Counted from the stretch's first letter, positions 46,236-55,889 are shown. The stretch: 64,000 bases of DNA from an uncultured Bacillota bacterium (GCA_900551705.1 URWY01000001.1:1-64000); one strand, 5' to 3'. Notes: generated from the sequence alone by a model not told the origin. Numbers and translations: made by a program.

Positions 46236-46496
46236 ATGTCAGGTAAAAAACTTTTAAGTATAGTTGCATTTGTCGGAACAATTTGTATTGCTTTTGCACT
46301 TATGTTTAGAGCAATTTTTGAAAGCAATCCAAGTGTTGTTCAAGCATTTATGATAACTGGCGAAATCATTGCCTTTGCAGTAACCATAATTTGTGCGTTT
46401 CCATTTATCCATGCTAAAAAGCATATCGCTTGGAAAATCATCTACGCAATCGCTTGCACGGCAATAATTGCACTTTTAATTGTTGTAAACATTTAA
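46236..46496 (+). CDS. Small integral membrane protein, 86 aa
   Basis: Three hydrophobic stretches (about 6-22, 31-52, 62-84) with short loops. ATAGGAG precedes the ATG, 9 bp after glnS, so it is likely co-transcribed with glnS. No family recognised. Confidence 0.7.
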   Translation: MSGKKLLSIVAFVGTICIAFALMFRAIFESNPSVVQAFMITGEIIAFAVTIICAFPFIHAKKHIAWKIIYAIACTAIIALLIVVNI

Positions 46497-46508
46497 GCGA
46501 GGTGAAAA

Positions 46509-46889
46509 ATGAAATTTAGACTTTGGCAAATAATTGCTTTCATAATTTTAGCAGTTTTCACAATCGCATTTGGTGTTCTAAAACAAGTTTGGTCAGGTTT
46601 TACTTATTTCAGCATGGCATCAGTTTTCCTGCTATGTGTGTTGTTTATAGTCAATCGAATTATGTATTTGCTCGATTTAAAAGCAGAATATGACGATAAT
46701 TTGGAATTGTATTTAGTTGAAATGTTAAACAAAGGCTTGATAACAAGAACTCAGTTTGATGAGCGCGACCCAAGAGTAGTGAAAGGCTATTACAAACAAT
46801 ACAATCGCTCAAAAAATTTACAAATTTTAATTTTGGTCATTACATTTTTGATTCTTGCAAGCATTATCTATGTGTTAATTCGCGTATAA
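46509..46889 (+). CDS. Membrane protein, 126 aa
   Basis: Two N-terminal membrane helices (about 5-24 and 30-53), a charged central segment (AEYDDNLELYLVEMLNKGLITRTQFDERD) that resembles a short coiled or SHOCT-like stretch, and a C-terminal helix (about 104-125). It follows the previous gene by 12 bp behind GCGAGGTG. Function unknown. Confidence 0.7.
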   Translation: MKFRLWQIIAFIILAVFTIAFGVLKQVWSGFTYFSMASVFLLCVLFIVNRIMYLLDLKAEYDDNLELYLVEMLNKGLITRTQFDERDPRVVKGYYKQYNRSKNLQILILVITFLILASIIYVLIRV

Positions 46890-46936
46890 TAAAAATATAA
46901 AAAGTGTGCAAACTAATTTCATAAAACGGAGAGTTT

Positions 46937-48022
46937 ATGAAAGAAAAACACACTTTTTTTAATAAAAAACGCGTTTTTAACGCATTTTTTTGCATTTTCT
47001 TATCAATTTTAATGATTTTACCTATTTTTATTTTTGCTGGCTGTGGCAAGCAAAGCGGAGTTAGCGGCAAGGCTGACCCTAATGTAAACATGACTCCAAG
47101 AATGATAACTGCAAAAAGTACAAACTTGGAAGAAATGATAAAAAGTGTAACGCCAGCAGTTGTTGGAATTAGCGCCATATATTCCAATGTTGAAAGTGTA
47201 GGCAGCGGCGTTGCTATCGCACCAAACGGGTATATTGCAACAAACAACCATGTTGTTGAAGGTGCAAAAGATATAACAATATATTTTGCTAATAAAACAA
47301 GTGCGAAAGCGAAACTCATCTGGAGTGACAAAGCAATGGACTTGGCAATTATTAAAACTGAAGTTAATATGCCATATTTAGAAACATCGAGCCTAGATAG
47401 CATTAATGTCGGTGCTGATGTAATTGCTATTGGAACGCCACTTACCTTACAGTTTAAACACACAACAACAAAAGGCATTGTTTCAGCACTAAACAGAACG
47501 ATTGAAGTCGACAATGAAGACGGTTCAACAAGTTATTTGCAAAATTTAATTCAACATGATAGCAGTATCAATCCGGGAAATTCTGGTGGGCCACTTATCA
47601 ATTCAAATGGACAAGTTATCGGAATTAACACTCTTAAAGTAACTGACGCCGAAGGGCTAGGTTTTGCAATACCGGTTGAGATTGTTCTTCCGGTGGTAAA
47701 TAAAATCTTAAAATCTGGCGGATACGAAACTCCATATTTAGGAATGTTTGGTTTTGACGCAACGATTGCTAAATTTTATAATAAAACTCTTGAAACAGAC
47801 GGCGTTTATGTTTTGAATATTGACAGTTCTGCTCCAATTTACAAAGCAGGGATAAGACAAGGCGATATAATTGTTGGTGTTGATGACATAGAAATTAACA
47901 CGATGTTAGACCTAAAAAAATCAATTTATAACTATGAAATCGGCGATAATATCACAATAACTTACCTTAGAAATGGCATTAAAACGATAAAAAATATAAC
48001 TTTATCTAAGCGTCCAAATTAA
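46937..48022 (+). CDS. HtrA/DegP-like serine protease, predicted lipoprotein
   Basis: A 361-aa S1C protease. The N-terminal hydrophobic segment ends FAGC, a lipobox, which would anchor the enzyme outside the membrane; most Bacillota HtrA proteins have a plain membrane helix instead. The triad is His ~105 (TNNHVV), Asp ~135 (AMDLAII) and Ser ~216 (NPGNSGGP). One PDZ domain follows (about 265-355, with GIRQGDIIVGVD). It degrades or refolds damaged envelope proteins. Confidence 0.93.
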   Translation: MKEKHTFFNKKRVFNAFFCIFLSILMILPIFIFAGCGKQSGVSGKADPNVNMTPRMITAKSTNLEEMIKSVTPAVVGISAIYSNVESVGSGVAIAPNGYIATNNHVVEGAKDITIYFANKTSAKAKLIWSDKAMDLAIIKTEVNMPYLETSSLDSINVGADVIAIGTPLTLQFKHTTTKGIVSALNRTIEVDNEDGSTSYLQNLIQHDSSINPGNSGGPLINSNGQVIGINTLKVTDAEGLGFAIPVEIVLPVVNKILKSGGYETPYLGMFGFDATIAKFYNKTLETDGVYVLNIDSSAPIYKAGIRQGDIIVGVDDIEINTMLDLKKSIYNYEIGDNITITYLRNGIKTIKNITLSKRPN

Positions 48023-48085
48023 CCAATGTAATCTAAGTGAATATAATGATTATTGATGAGGTGAAATGGCGGAAATGGGCAAAAT

Positions 48086-48114
48086 TTGACTTTTGCTTAA
48101 AAATGTGCTATATT
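48086..48114 (+). promoter_or_regulatory. Promoter of the DHH phosphoesterase gene
   Basis: TTGACT (48086-48091), 17-nt spacer, TATATT (48109-48114). The short leader reads TTTCCTAAAAAGGAGGAAA, in which TTTCC can pair with GGAAA and partly hide the ribosome binding site. Confidence 0.7.
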
Positions 48115-48141
48115 ACTCATGTTTCCTAAAAAGGAGGAAAT

Positions 48142-49209
48142 ATGAACTCAGACAATAACTGTGATATTCAGAGATTGCGAGAACTTTTTACAAATAAGAA
48201 AAATATTGCGATAATCGGGCATGTAAATCCTGATGCAGACGCTCTAAGTTCACTTGTAATACTTAAATATCAACTAGAAAATTACTTTAATGACGAGAAA
48301 AATCCAAAGCAAATCGACATTTATGCAGATGTTCTGGAAATTGACGAACTATACGCACCAATGTTGAAAAAATACAATTTAAATGGTCAAAAAGTGCTTG
48401 GCAGATACGATTTAGCCATTGGCGTTGACTGCACAGATCAAACCAGATTTGGTAGTTTTAGACATATTTTTGACACTGCTTATGAAACTTTGAATATTGA
48501 CCATCATGAAACGAACGCTTATTTTGCGGACAACAACTTTGTTTATAAAACAAGTTCGACTGCGGAATTGTTGTTTTTGATAATGACAAAGATGAAAGTC
48601 GAAATTAATGAACCTATCGGGAAACTTGTTTATGCTGGCATAATTACAGACACAAACAACTTGTCAAATGGCTCAATAAGCGACAAAACTTATTCAATAA
48701 TCAACTATTTTTTAAGAAAGGGCTATGATATTAGCAAAGTTAAAGAGCATTTTTTCAAAAATAACTCTGTTTCGAAGATAAAATTGCTAGAAAAAGCAAT
48801 TCACTCTTTAAATTTTGCTTGTAACGGCAAATTAGCGATTATGAAATTGAATAAAGTCGATTATAACGAATGTGAAGCCAACCCTGAAACGGACACTCTC
48901 GGAATTGTTGACCACGCTATCGGACTAAAAGATGTTAAAATCGCCATGATGATTATGAAACAAGAAGACAACTCTTATCGCATCAGTTTGAGAAGCAAAC
49001 AGGGCATAAATGTTGGAGAAATTGCAGCGAAATTTGGTGGCGGTGGCCACGAAACTATGGCTGCGTTTTCGGCGCTTAATATCTCCGATTTTAAAGACGA
49101 CTTTTTAAAAATCTGCAACAAAGAATTTGGAAATGCTGAAAAAGACAATTCTGCTGACAACTTATTTTTTGATGATAATCAAGAAAATAAATTTAATTTT
49201 GATTTTTAA
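48142..49209 (+). CDS. DHH/DHHA1 phosphoesterase (NrnA-like oligoribonuclease / pAp phosphatase)
   Basis: A 355-aa protein. Motifs: IIGHVNPDADALSS (motif I), GVDCTD (motif II), NIDHHETN (DHH, motif III), and GIITDTNNLSNGS (motif IV); DHHA1 has FGGGGHETMAA. Mn-dependent enzymes of this group degrade nano-RNA, pAp or cyclic dinucleotide intermediates. The length is slightly above the usual 310-330 aa because of a short acidic tail ending KFNFDF. Confidence 0.9.
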   Translation: MNSDNNCDIQRLRELFTNKKNIAIIGHVNPDADALSSLVILKYQLENYFNDEKNPKQIDIYADVLEIDELYAPMLKKYNLNGQKVLGRYDLAIGVDCTDQTRFGSFRHIFDTAYETLNIDHHETNAYFADNNFVYKTSSTAELLFLIMTKMKVEINEPIGKLVYAGIITDTNNLSNGSISDKTYSIINYFLRKGYDISKVKEHFFKNNSVSKIKLLEKAIHSLNFACNGKLAIMKLNKVDYNECEANPETDTLGIVDHAIGLKDVKIAMMIMKQEDNSYRISLRSKQGINVGEIAAKFGGGGHETMAAFSALNISDFKDDFLKICNKEFGNAEKDNSADNLFFDDNQENKFNFDF

Positions 49210-49213
49210 TTTT

Positions 49214-49252
49214 AAAATCTTTTCGTTTTGTTTGAAAACGAGAAGATTTTTA
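49214..49252 (+). terminator. Terminator after the DHH phosphoesterase gene
   Basis: A 16-bp near-perfect stem: AAAATCTTTTCGTTTT (49214-49229) with AAAACGAGAAGATTTT (49235-49250). Confidence 0.8.
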
Positions 49253-49280
49253 TTATAATAATGTATTCAAAGGAAGAAAT

Positions 49281-50816
49281 ATGTTATCAAAAGTAAACGC
49301 ATTTGGATTAAACGGCATTGAAGGTTATCTTGTTTCCACTGAGGTGGATATAACAAACGGTTTGCCAGGGTTTGATATTGTCGGACTTGGCGACACATCA
49401 GTTAAAGAAAGTAAAGAAAGGGTTAAGTCAGCAATTAAAAACTCGGGATTAAAATATCCTATGAGCAAAATTGTTGTCAATCTTGCTCCTGCAGATATTA
49501 AAAAAGAAGGGCCAATTTACGATTTAGCAATCGCAGTTGGAATTTTATTTGCAACAGGACAAATTGATATTGCAAAAAAAGACAACACAGTGTTTATTGG
49601 CGAACTTTCGCTTGACGGAAGTATTAGGCAAGTAAACGGAGTTTTACCTATTTTGATTGCTGCAAGAAATTTAGGTTTTACAAAATTTGTAATTCCGTAT
49701 GATAACCAAATTGAAGCAAGTTATATTGAAGGAATTGAAGTTTATTGCTTAAAATCGCTTTCTGAAGTGGCAAATTTTGTTGAGAATCCAACAAGTTTTC
49801 AAAAAGTTAAATTCAATGATTATTCGCACGAAAGACAAAATGAAAATAAGCACTTAGATTTTTGTTTTGTTAAAGGGCAAGCAAGTGCCAAAAGGGCGCT
49901 TGAAATTGCTGCCGCTGGCGGGCACAATGTTTTAATGATTGGGCCACCAGGAAGCGGGAAAACAATGCTTGCAAAATGTTTGCCAACAATTTTGCCAGAC
50001 TTAACATTTGATGAAGCATTAGAAACAACAAAAATACATAGCGTTGCAGGGCAGTTAGATAGCAAAGTTGGAATTTTATCTGAAAGACCTTTCAGAAGTC
50101 CACATCATACTGCCACAATGGTTAGTTTAACTGGCGGTGGCAAGAACTCAAAGCCTGGAGAAATTAGTTTGGCTCATAATGGAGTGCTATTTTTAGATGA
50201 ATTGCCAGAATATTCAAGGCAAACCATTGAAGCGCTTCGTCAACCGCTTGAAGATGGCGTTATAACAGTTGCACGCGCTCAACAAACGGTCACCTATCCT
50301 GCAAATTTCATGCTTATTGCCAGTATGAATCCTTGTCCATGCGGACATTATGGCTCATCAACGGGCGAATGTAAATGTTCACAACAACAAATTCATAAAT
50401 ATTTATCAAAATTGTCGGGCCCATTGATGGACAGAATTGATTTGCACATTGAAGTTGACAATGTTACTTATGATGAACTAACAAACAAGCAAACTAAAGA
50501 AGAAACATCTGCTGAAATCAAAGAAAGAGTTAATTTTGCAAGAGAAAAGCAACTTGAAAGGTTTAAAGGTGAAAAACAGTATTGCAATGCGCACATGAGT
50601 GTAAAAAATTGTAATAAATATTGCAAGTTAGACGAAACAAGCGAACTTATTTTAAAATCAGCATTTGAAAAGTTAAATTTGAGTGCAAGGGCACATAATA
50701 GAATATTGAAAGTTGCACGCACTATTGCAGATCTTGAAGGTAGTGAAAATATTTTACCAGAACATATTGCTGAAGCAATTCAATATCGTTCACTCGATAA
50801 AAAATATTGGTCATAA
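49281..50816 (+). CDS. comM: YifB/ComM-family Mg-chelatase-like AAA+ ATPase
   Basis: A 511-aa protein with an N-terminal LonC-like domain (LPGFDIVGLGDTSVKESKERV), an AAA+ core with GPPGSGKTMLA (Walker A) and LFLDELPEYSR (Walker B), a zinc-like CPCGHYG-x-CKC segment, and a C-terminal helical domain (RAHNRILKVARTIADLEG). ComM is a helicase that promotes branch migration during natural transformation; outside competent species its role is less clear. Confidence 0.93.
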   Translation: MLSKVNAFGLNGIEGYLVSTEVDITNGLPGFDIVGLGDTSVKESKERVKSAIKNSGLKYPMSKIVVNLAPADIKKEGPIYDLAIAVGILFATGQIDIAKKDNTVFIGELSLDGSIRQVNGVLPILIAARNLGFTKFVIPYDNQIEASYIEGIEVYCLKSLSEVANFVENPTSFQKVKFNDYSHERQNENKHLDFCFVKGQASAKRALEIAAAGGHNVLMIGPPGSGKTMLAKCLPTILPDLTFDEALETTKIHSVAGQLDSKVGILSERPFRSPHHTATMVSLTGGGKNSKPGEISLAHNGVLFLDELPEYSRQTIEALRQPLEDGVITVARAQQTVTYPANFMLIASMNPCPCGHYGSSTGECKCSQQQIHKYLSKLSGPLMDRIDLHIEVDNVTYDELTNKQTKEETSAEIKERVNFAREKQLERFKGEKQYCNAHMSVKNCNKYCKLDETSELILKSAFEKLNLSARAHNRILKVARTIADLEGSENILPEHIAEAIQYRSLDKKYWS

Positions 50817-50820
50817 AAAA

Positions 50821-50844
50821 GCCGAACAATTAGTTCGGTTTTTT
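50821..50844. terminator. Bidirectional terminator overlapping the nrdR stop
   Basis: CCGAAC (50822-50827) pairs with GTTCGG (50833-50838). It ends comM and, on the other strand, nrdR, whose stop codon lies in the loop. Confidence 0.8.
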
Positions 50845-51291
50845 GTCGTCTAAGTTTTGTAAGAAGTTGATTAAATTTGAAACATCTTCAAATTTGCGAT
50901 AAACACAAGCAAAGCGAATATATGAAATGTCGTCCAATTCTTTTAGTGCGTCCATAACCATTTCACCAATTTTCTTTGATGTGATTTCTGGAACTAAATC
51001 TGACGAAAGTTCTTTTTCAATATTTGTTACAATCTCGTTGATTTGGTCTATGCTAACAGGGCGTTTTTCGCAGGCTTTGATTATACCTTTTCTAATTTTT
51101 AATTTATCAAAAGGTTGCCTTGAACCATCTCTTTTAACGACCAAGAGTGGGGCGGTTTCGATTGTTTCGTAGGTTGTGAACCTTTTTCCGCAATTTAAGC
51201 ATTCTCTTCTTCTTCTGATTGAGTTTAATTCTTCTGTTGAGCGAGAGTCTATAACTTTACTTTCTGTCCAACCACAATAAATACACTTCAT
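50830..51291 (-). CDS. nrdR: NrdR, repressor of ribonucleotide reductase genes
   Basis: A 153-aa protein from the ATG at 51291 (behind AGGAG); the upstream in-frame start at 51381 would add 30 residues not found in NrdR. N-terminal zinc ribbon MKCIYCGW and CLNCGKRFTTYE, then an ATP-cone (VVKRDGSRQPFDKLKIRKGI). It binds NrdR boxes when ATP/dATP levels are high. No nrd gene or NrdR box was seen in this window. Confidence 0.95.
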   Translation of the reverse strand: MKCIYCGWTESKVIDSRSTEELNSIRRRRECLNCGKRFTTYETIETAPLLVVKRDGSRQPFDKLKIRKGIIKACEKRPVSIDQINEIVTNIEKELSSDLVPEITSKKIGEMVMDALKELDDISYIRFACVYRKFEDVSNLINFLQNLDDKKPN

Positions 51292-51411
51292 AACTTCTCC
51301 TAAATAATTCAAAGGTATGATAACACAAAAAAATTTTTTATGAAAGTGTTTAAGAGAATATTTTATGTGATTTTCTGACATTTTGTTACAAATAAACGCA
51401 TAGATTATGTT

Positions 51412-51636
51412 GTGGTCAATTTGTGTGATGTTGAAATAAACAAAGAATATAAAATTGTTGAGTTTGCGGAAGGACCTTTTCCTATTAGACGCAGACTTTA
51501 TGAACTAGGTTTTATGTGTGGTAGGAAAATCAAGGTTGTTAAAAAATCTTTGATAAAAAAAACCATTTTGGTTGAAATAGAAAACTATCTTTTATCGTTG
51601 CGTTGCACTGTTGCACAAATTATTTTGGTGGAGTAA
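51412..51636 (+). CDS. feoA: FeoA, ferrous iron transport accessory protein
   Basis: A 74-aa SH3-like protein: IRRRLYELGFMCGRKIKVV and YLLSLRCTVAQIILVE match the FeoA fold. The start is GTG 51412 with no visible Shine-Dalgarno; a promoter-like TTGTTA-N17-TATGTT lies immediately upstream, so start and promoter cannot both be correct as drawn. feoB begins 2 bp after its stop. Confidence 0.85.
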   Translation: MVNLCDVEINKEYKIVEFAEGPFPIRRRLYELGFMCGRKIKVVKKSLIKKTILVEIENYLLSLRCTVAQIILVE

Positions 51637-51638
51637 CA

Positions 51639-53777
51639 ATGGAACAATTTCTTCTTGTTGGAAATCCAAACACTGGGAAAACAACTTTATTTAACGCACT
51701 TACAAAATCAAACGAGCATGTTGGAAACTGGCACGGCGTGACAGTTAGTGAAAAAGTCAAGGAATGTAAACTTGAAAATAAAAAAATTTTAATTGCAGAC
51801 CTTCCTGGGCTTTATTCTTTAACGCCACTTAGTTTTGAAGAAGAAGTTGCTGCCGATTTTATTTATGAACATGATGATAAGATTATCAACATTTGCGATA
51901 TAAACAATTTGAAAAGAAATCTTTATCTAACTTTACAACTTTTAGAAGCGGATAAACAAGTTATTTTGTTTGTTAATACAATGAAAAAAAAGGTGTCTAA
52001 AAATCTTATAAATTCAACAGAAAAAATATTAAATAAATTAAAAATAGATTATTTTATTGGAAATCCGAATAATAAAAAAGATATTAAATTATTTAAAAAT
52101 AAATTAAGCGAAAAAATAGATAAAATAAAATTAAATTATATTAATAAAATAGGTTTAGAAAATAATAAAAAAATAATAAATAAATTAGATATTAATAACC
52201 TACAGAAAGCTGAATATGCCTTGTTTAGGGCATTGGAAGGCGATAAATTATTTTTTGAAAGATATTATTCCAATAAATTAAATAATGAAGAAATTAATGA
52301 AATAAATAATATAAATAATTTAGAAAATATTGTTAAAATTAGGCAAGAATACATTGATAATCTTTATAAAAATATAACAGAAAATAATCAGGTTTATGGT
52401 TATTCAAAATTAGACAAAATATTATTAAATAAATATTTATGTTTGCCAATATTTTTCGGTATATTATTTTTAATTTTCTATTTAACATTTTTTTCAATAG
52501 GTGCATTTTTTTCCGATCTTCTAAGAACATTCATTCAAGATGTTGTTGGTGCAAATTTAGTTAGTTGGCTCAAAACTTTTGTGACTGTTCAATGGGTTGT
52601 AGACTTGGTTGAAGTTGGAATAATCGGTGGAGTTGGTTCGCTGTTATCTTTCTTGCCACAAATTATTCTTCTATTTTTCTTCTTATCGTTAATTGAAGAT
52701 AGCGGTTATCTATCTCGCGTTGCATTTATGTTTGAAGACCTTTTTGCAAAAGTTGGTTTGTCAGGCAAAAGTGTTTACACGCTATTGATGGGATTTGGCT
52801 GCTCAACGACTGCTGCACTTACAGCAAGAAATATGGAAGATAAAAATGCAAAAATCAAAACGGCGCTTTTAACTCCTTATATGAGTTGCTCTGCAAAATT
52901 GCCAATTTATGCTGTGATTGGCGGAGCTTTCTTTATAAAAACAAATGTCCTTGTAATTTTTGCATTATATCTACTTGGTGTTATTGTTGCACTAACATTA
53001 AGTTCAATTTTTGAAAGGACTTCACTTAAAAGCAAAGAACAATCGTTTATTTTGGAATTTCCTGAATATAGATTGCCATCATTTAAACGAGTGCTTTTGA
53101 TTTTGTGGGACAATGTTAAACTGTTCCTTGTGAGGGTTGGCACTCTACTTGTGTCGATTAATATTATTGTTTGGGTTCTTCAAGGATTTAGTTTTAAGTT
53201 TGAATATGTCAGTTGTGTGCCTGGGGCAAGAAGTATATTAGAAGTGTTGGGCGGAATTTTAGCACCTTTGTTTATACCGCTTGGTTTTGGTAATTGGGGT
53301 GCAGTGTCAGCATTAATTGCAGGATTAATTGCAAAAGAAGTTGTTGTGTCGTCAATAGCGATGTTCAATGGCGTTGATGTAAATGGTGCGGACATGAAAG
53401 CGCAAACAATAAAAACAATCGCAACTGCTGGTTCTGTTGTATGCTTCACGCAGGCAAGTGCGTTGTCGTTTATGGTTTTCTGCCTTTTATATTCGCCATG
53501 CTTGGCTACAATTTCGGTGTTTAGAAAAGAAATTGGTAAGAAATGGACTTGGCTTTCAATATTAATTCAATTTGCTGTCGCTTATGTTATTTCCTTAGTA
53601 GTTTATCAATCTGCAAATTTATTTGAAAATCATGGAATTTTAACAAGTTTAATCACCATATTTGCAGTTTGTTTAATAGTCTTTTGCACTTGCTTTGTTG
53701 TTAAAAAAATCAAAAAGAAAAAATTATGTGCTAAATGTGGTGATTGCAAAGGCTGTGGCGGTTGTAATTTAAAATAA
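51639..53777 (+). CDS. feoB: FeoB, ferrous iron transporter
   Basis: A 712-aa protein, start ATG 51639 behind GGTGGAG. The N-terminal G domain has GNPNTGKTT (8-16), GVTVSEK (G2) and DLPGLYSLTP (G3). The G4 position reads VNTMKKK, lacking the Asp of NxxD. A Lys/Asn-rich, AT-rich linker follows (about 118-260). The membrane part carries two Gate motifs, with MGFGCSTTAALTARN and MSCSAKLPIYAVI, and a Cys-rich C-terminus (CAKCGDCKGCGGC) typical of many Bacillota FeoB. It imports Fe(II) with FeoA. Confidence 0.95.
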   Translation: MEQFLLVGNPNTGKTTLFNALTKSNEHVGNWHGVTVSEKVKECKLENKKILIADLPGLYSLTPLSFEEEVAADFIYEHDDKIINICDINNLKRNLYLTLQLLEADKQVILFVNTMKKKVSKNLINSTEKILNKLKIDYFIGNPNNKKDIKLFKNKLSEKIDKIKLNYINKIGLENNKKIINKLDINNLQKAEYALFRALEGDKLFFERYYSNKLNNEEINEINNINNLENIVKIRQEYIDNLYKNITENNQVYGYSKLDKILLNKYLCLPIFFGILFLIFYLTFFSIGAFFSDLLRTFIQDVVGANLVSWLKTFVTVQWVVDLVEVGIIGGVGSLLSFLPQIILLFFFLSLIEDSGYLSRVAFMFEDLFAKVGLSGKSVYTLLMGFGCSTTAALTARNMEDKNAKIKTALLTPYMSCSAKLPIYAVIGGAFFIKTNVLVIFALYLLGVIVALTLSSIFERTSLKSKEQSFILEFPEYRLPSFKRVLLILWDNVKLFLVRVGTLLVSINIIVWVLQGFSFKFEYVSCVPGARSILEVLGGILAPLFIPLGFGNWGAVSALIAGLIAKEVVVSSIAMFNGVDVNGADMKAQTIKTIATAGSVVCFTQASALSFMVFCLLYSPCLATISVFRKEIGKKWTWLSILIQFAVAYVISLVVYQSANLFENHGILTSLITIFAVCLIVFCTCFVVKKIKKKKLCAKCGDCKGCGGCNLK

Positions 53778-53791
53778 ATTAAATATTTTTC

Positions 53792-53820
53792 TTGATATTT
53801 TTCACATTCTGTGGTAATGT
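53792..53820 (+). promoter_or_regulatory. Promoter of der (leaderless)
   Basis: TTGATA (53792-53797), 17-nt spacer, TAATGT (53815-53820), six bases, then the ATG at 53827. Confidence 0.65.
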
Positions 53821-53826
53821 AAAAGC

Positions 53827-55149
53827 ATGAAAAAACCTTTAGTCGCTATTGTGGGAAGACCAAACACAGGTAAAAGCACATTCTTTAACAAAATTTGTGG
53901 AAAAAGAATTTCAATCGTGGACGATTTGCCTGGAGTAACAAGAGATAGAATATATGCCGATGCAGAATGGTGCGGGCATGCTTTTACTATGGTCGACACT
54001 GGCGGCCTTGATGTTAAAAGTGACGACACTTTCCAAAAATCAATTAAAACACAAGCACAAATCGCTATTGACTTGGCGGAAGTCATAGTTTTTATAGTTG
54101 ATGGTATGGCAGGGCTTGTTCCTGCGGACTACGAAGTTGCAGAACTTTTAAGAAAAACAAAAAAACCAGTTGTTTTGGTTGTTAATAAATTGGATAAGTT
54201 TGAAGTTGAAAAAACTTATGATTTCTATCAACTTGGTTTGGGAGAGCCTTATCCTATTTCATGTGCACAAAGCAAAGGTCTTGGCGAAGTTTTGGACGCA
54301 ATAGTAAATAGTTTTTCGTTCAAAGTTGAAGCAGATGCTGTTGACGAGGCTATCAAAATTGCTGTTGTGGGCAGGCCAAATGCTGGTAAATCTTCAATCG
54401 TTAATAGAATTCTTGGGGAAGACAGAGTTTTGGTGTCAAATGTCGCTGGAACAACTCGTGATGCTATTGACACAGATTTCAAATACAATGGCAAAAAATA
54501 TACAATTATAGATACAGCAGGAATGAGAAGACAACGCAGTGTTTTAAAAGAAAGCGTGGAAGGTTATTCTGTTATTCGTGCTATGGAAGCGATTAAAAGA
54601 GCCGATGTCGTGCTTATTGTTTTTGATGCAAGCGAAGAAATTTCTGAGCAAGATGTTCGTATCGCTGGTTATGTTCATGAAGAAAACAAACCAAGCATTG
54701 TTGTTATGAACAAGTGGGATTTGGTTGAAAAAGATGGCAACACAATCAATAATTATCAAAAAATGCTTGAAGATAAATTGTCGTTTATGAGTTATTTTAA
54801 ACCTTTATATTTGTCTGCATTGACAGGCAAAAGGCTTGAAAAAATTATGCCAACAGTCAACGAAGTTTATGAAAACAGCACAAGAAGAATAACAACTGGC
54901 ACGCTTAATGAAATAATTCAAAAGGCTATTTTGTCGCAAGAACCGCCAATAAAGAAAGGTAAAAAACTTAAAATAATGTATGCAACGCAAGCGGAAACAA
55001 ATCCACCAACATTCGTGATTTTTGTTAATGATGCTACGCTTGTGCATTTCTCTTATGAAAGATTTTTAGAAAACAGGTTGCGTGATGCTGTAAATTTTGA
55101 AGGAACGCCAATCAAACTTGTTTTCAAAAATAGAAAGGAGGAAAAATAA
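53827..55149 (+). CDS. der: Ribosome-assembly GTPase Der (EngA)
   Basis: A 440-aa protein with two G domains: GRPNTGKST (first) and GRPNAGKSS (second), DTGGLD and DTAGMRR, NKLD and NKWD, followed by the KH-like domain. It is needed for 50S assembly. The ATG is 6 nt after the -10 with no Shine-Dalgarno. plsY starts in the overlapping TAATG. Confidence 0.96.
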   Translation: MKKPLVAIVGRPNTGKSTFFNKICGKRISIVDDLPGVTRDRIYADAEWCGHAFTMVDTGGLDVKSDDTFQKSIKTQAQIAIDLAEVIVFIVDGMAGLVPADYEVAELLRKTKKPVVLVVNKLDKFEVEKTYDFYQLGLGEPYPISCAQSKGLGEVLDAIVNSFSFKVEADAVDEAIKIAVVGRPNAGKSSIVNRILGEDRVLVSNVAGTTRDAIDTDFKYNGKKYTIIDTAGMRRQRSVLKESVEGYSVIRAMEAIKRADVVLIVFDASEEISEQDVRIAGYVHEENKPSIVVMNKWDLVEKDGNTINNYQKMLEDKLSFMSYFKPLYLSALTGKRLEKIMPTVNEVYENSTRRITTGTLNEIIQKAILSQEPPIKKGKKLKIMYATQAETNPPTFVIFVNDATLVHFSYERFLENRLRDAVNFEGTPIKLVFKNRKEEK

Positions 55150-55889
55150 TGGAATGGTGGAAATTTGTCATCGTCATTGTTGTTTCCTATCTTATTGGGA
55201 ATATAAGTTTTGCAAGGATTTTGTCTAAACATAAAAAGAAAGATATAACAAAGCAGGGTAGTGGTAACCCTGGAACAATGAACATGCTTAGAACATTTGG
55301 TTTTGGCATGGGGCTTTTAACTTTGCTTTTGGACGCTTCAAAAGGCGTTTTGGCGGCATTGCTTGGTCTTCTGCTTTTTGGCGGCGCTGGTTGCCCTGTA
55401 ACATTTATGGGTTTGCAAGCATCTCCAACTGCAATGATGGGAATGTATATTGGCGGTTTAAGCGTTGTTTTAGGGCATAATTTTCCAATATTTTATGGCT
55501 TTAAAGGCGGTAAAGGTGTTGCCTGTATTTTTGGCGTATATTTAGTTGCATCGCCTATATGCGTAGCAATTTGCTTCGTTTTTGCATTTATATACTTGTA
55601 TGTTTTTGATTACGCTGCCGTTGCTTCTTTCATATTCTTAACTGTTTTAACTTTCCTTGAAGCGCAAAAAGTTAAAGGTAACTTGGTTGTTACTTTATTG
55701 TTATTCTGCTTGTATTTCATGACAGTATACGCTCATAGAGCAAATTTCCGCAGATTGTTAGTCGGTAAAGAAAATAAAGCAAATTTGCGTAAATCATTGA
55801 AGAAAATTTATACCAAGAAAGAGATTAAAGCCGAACAAAAAGAAATTAAAACAGAAATCAAAAACGACAAACACGAGGAAATAGGTTAA
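55149..55889 (+). CDS. plsY: Glycerol-3-phosphate acyltransferase PlsY
   Basis: A 246-aa integral membrane enzyme that transfers acyl groups from acyl-phosphate to glycerol-3-phosphate. Conserved motifs: GSGNPGTMNMLRTFG, the LGHNFPIFYGFKGGKG block and YAHRANFRRLLVGKEN. Five or so membrane helices. The tail after about residue 215 is a charged Lys/Glu extension absent from typical ~200-aa PlsY. It overlaps der by one base. Confidence 0.95.
   Translation: MEWWKFVIVIVVSYLIGNISFARILSKHKKKDITKQGSGNPGTMNMLRTFGFGMGLLTLLLDASKGVLAALLGLLLFGGAGCPVTFMGLQASPTAMMGMYIGGLSVVLGHNFPIFYGFKGGKGVACIFGVYLVASPICVAICFVFAFIYLYVFDYAAVASFIFLTVLTFLEAQKVKGNLVVTLLLFCLYFMTVYAHRANFRRLLVGKENKANLRKSLKKIYTKKEIKAEQKEIKTEIKNDKHEEIG

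Noticed and set aside
51383..51411. TTGTTA-N17-TATGTT as the feoA promoter
   Set aside because: It would start transcription downstream of the only good feoA start codon, so either the promoter or the start is misplaced; not listed as a site.
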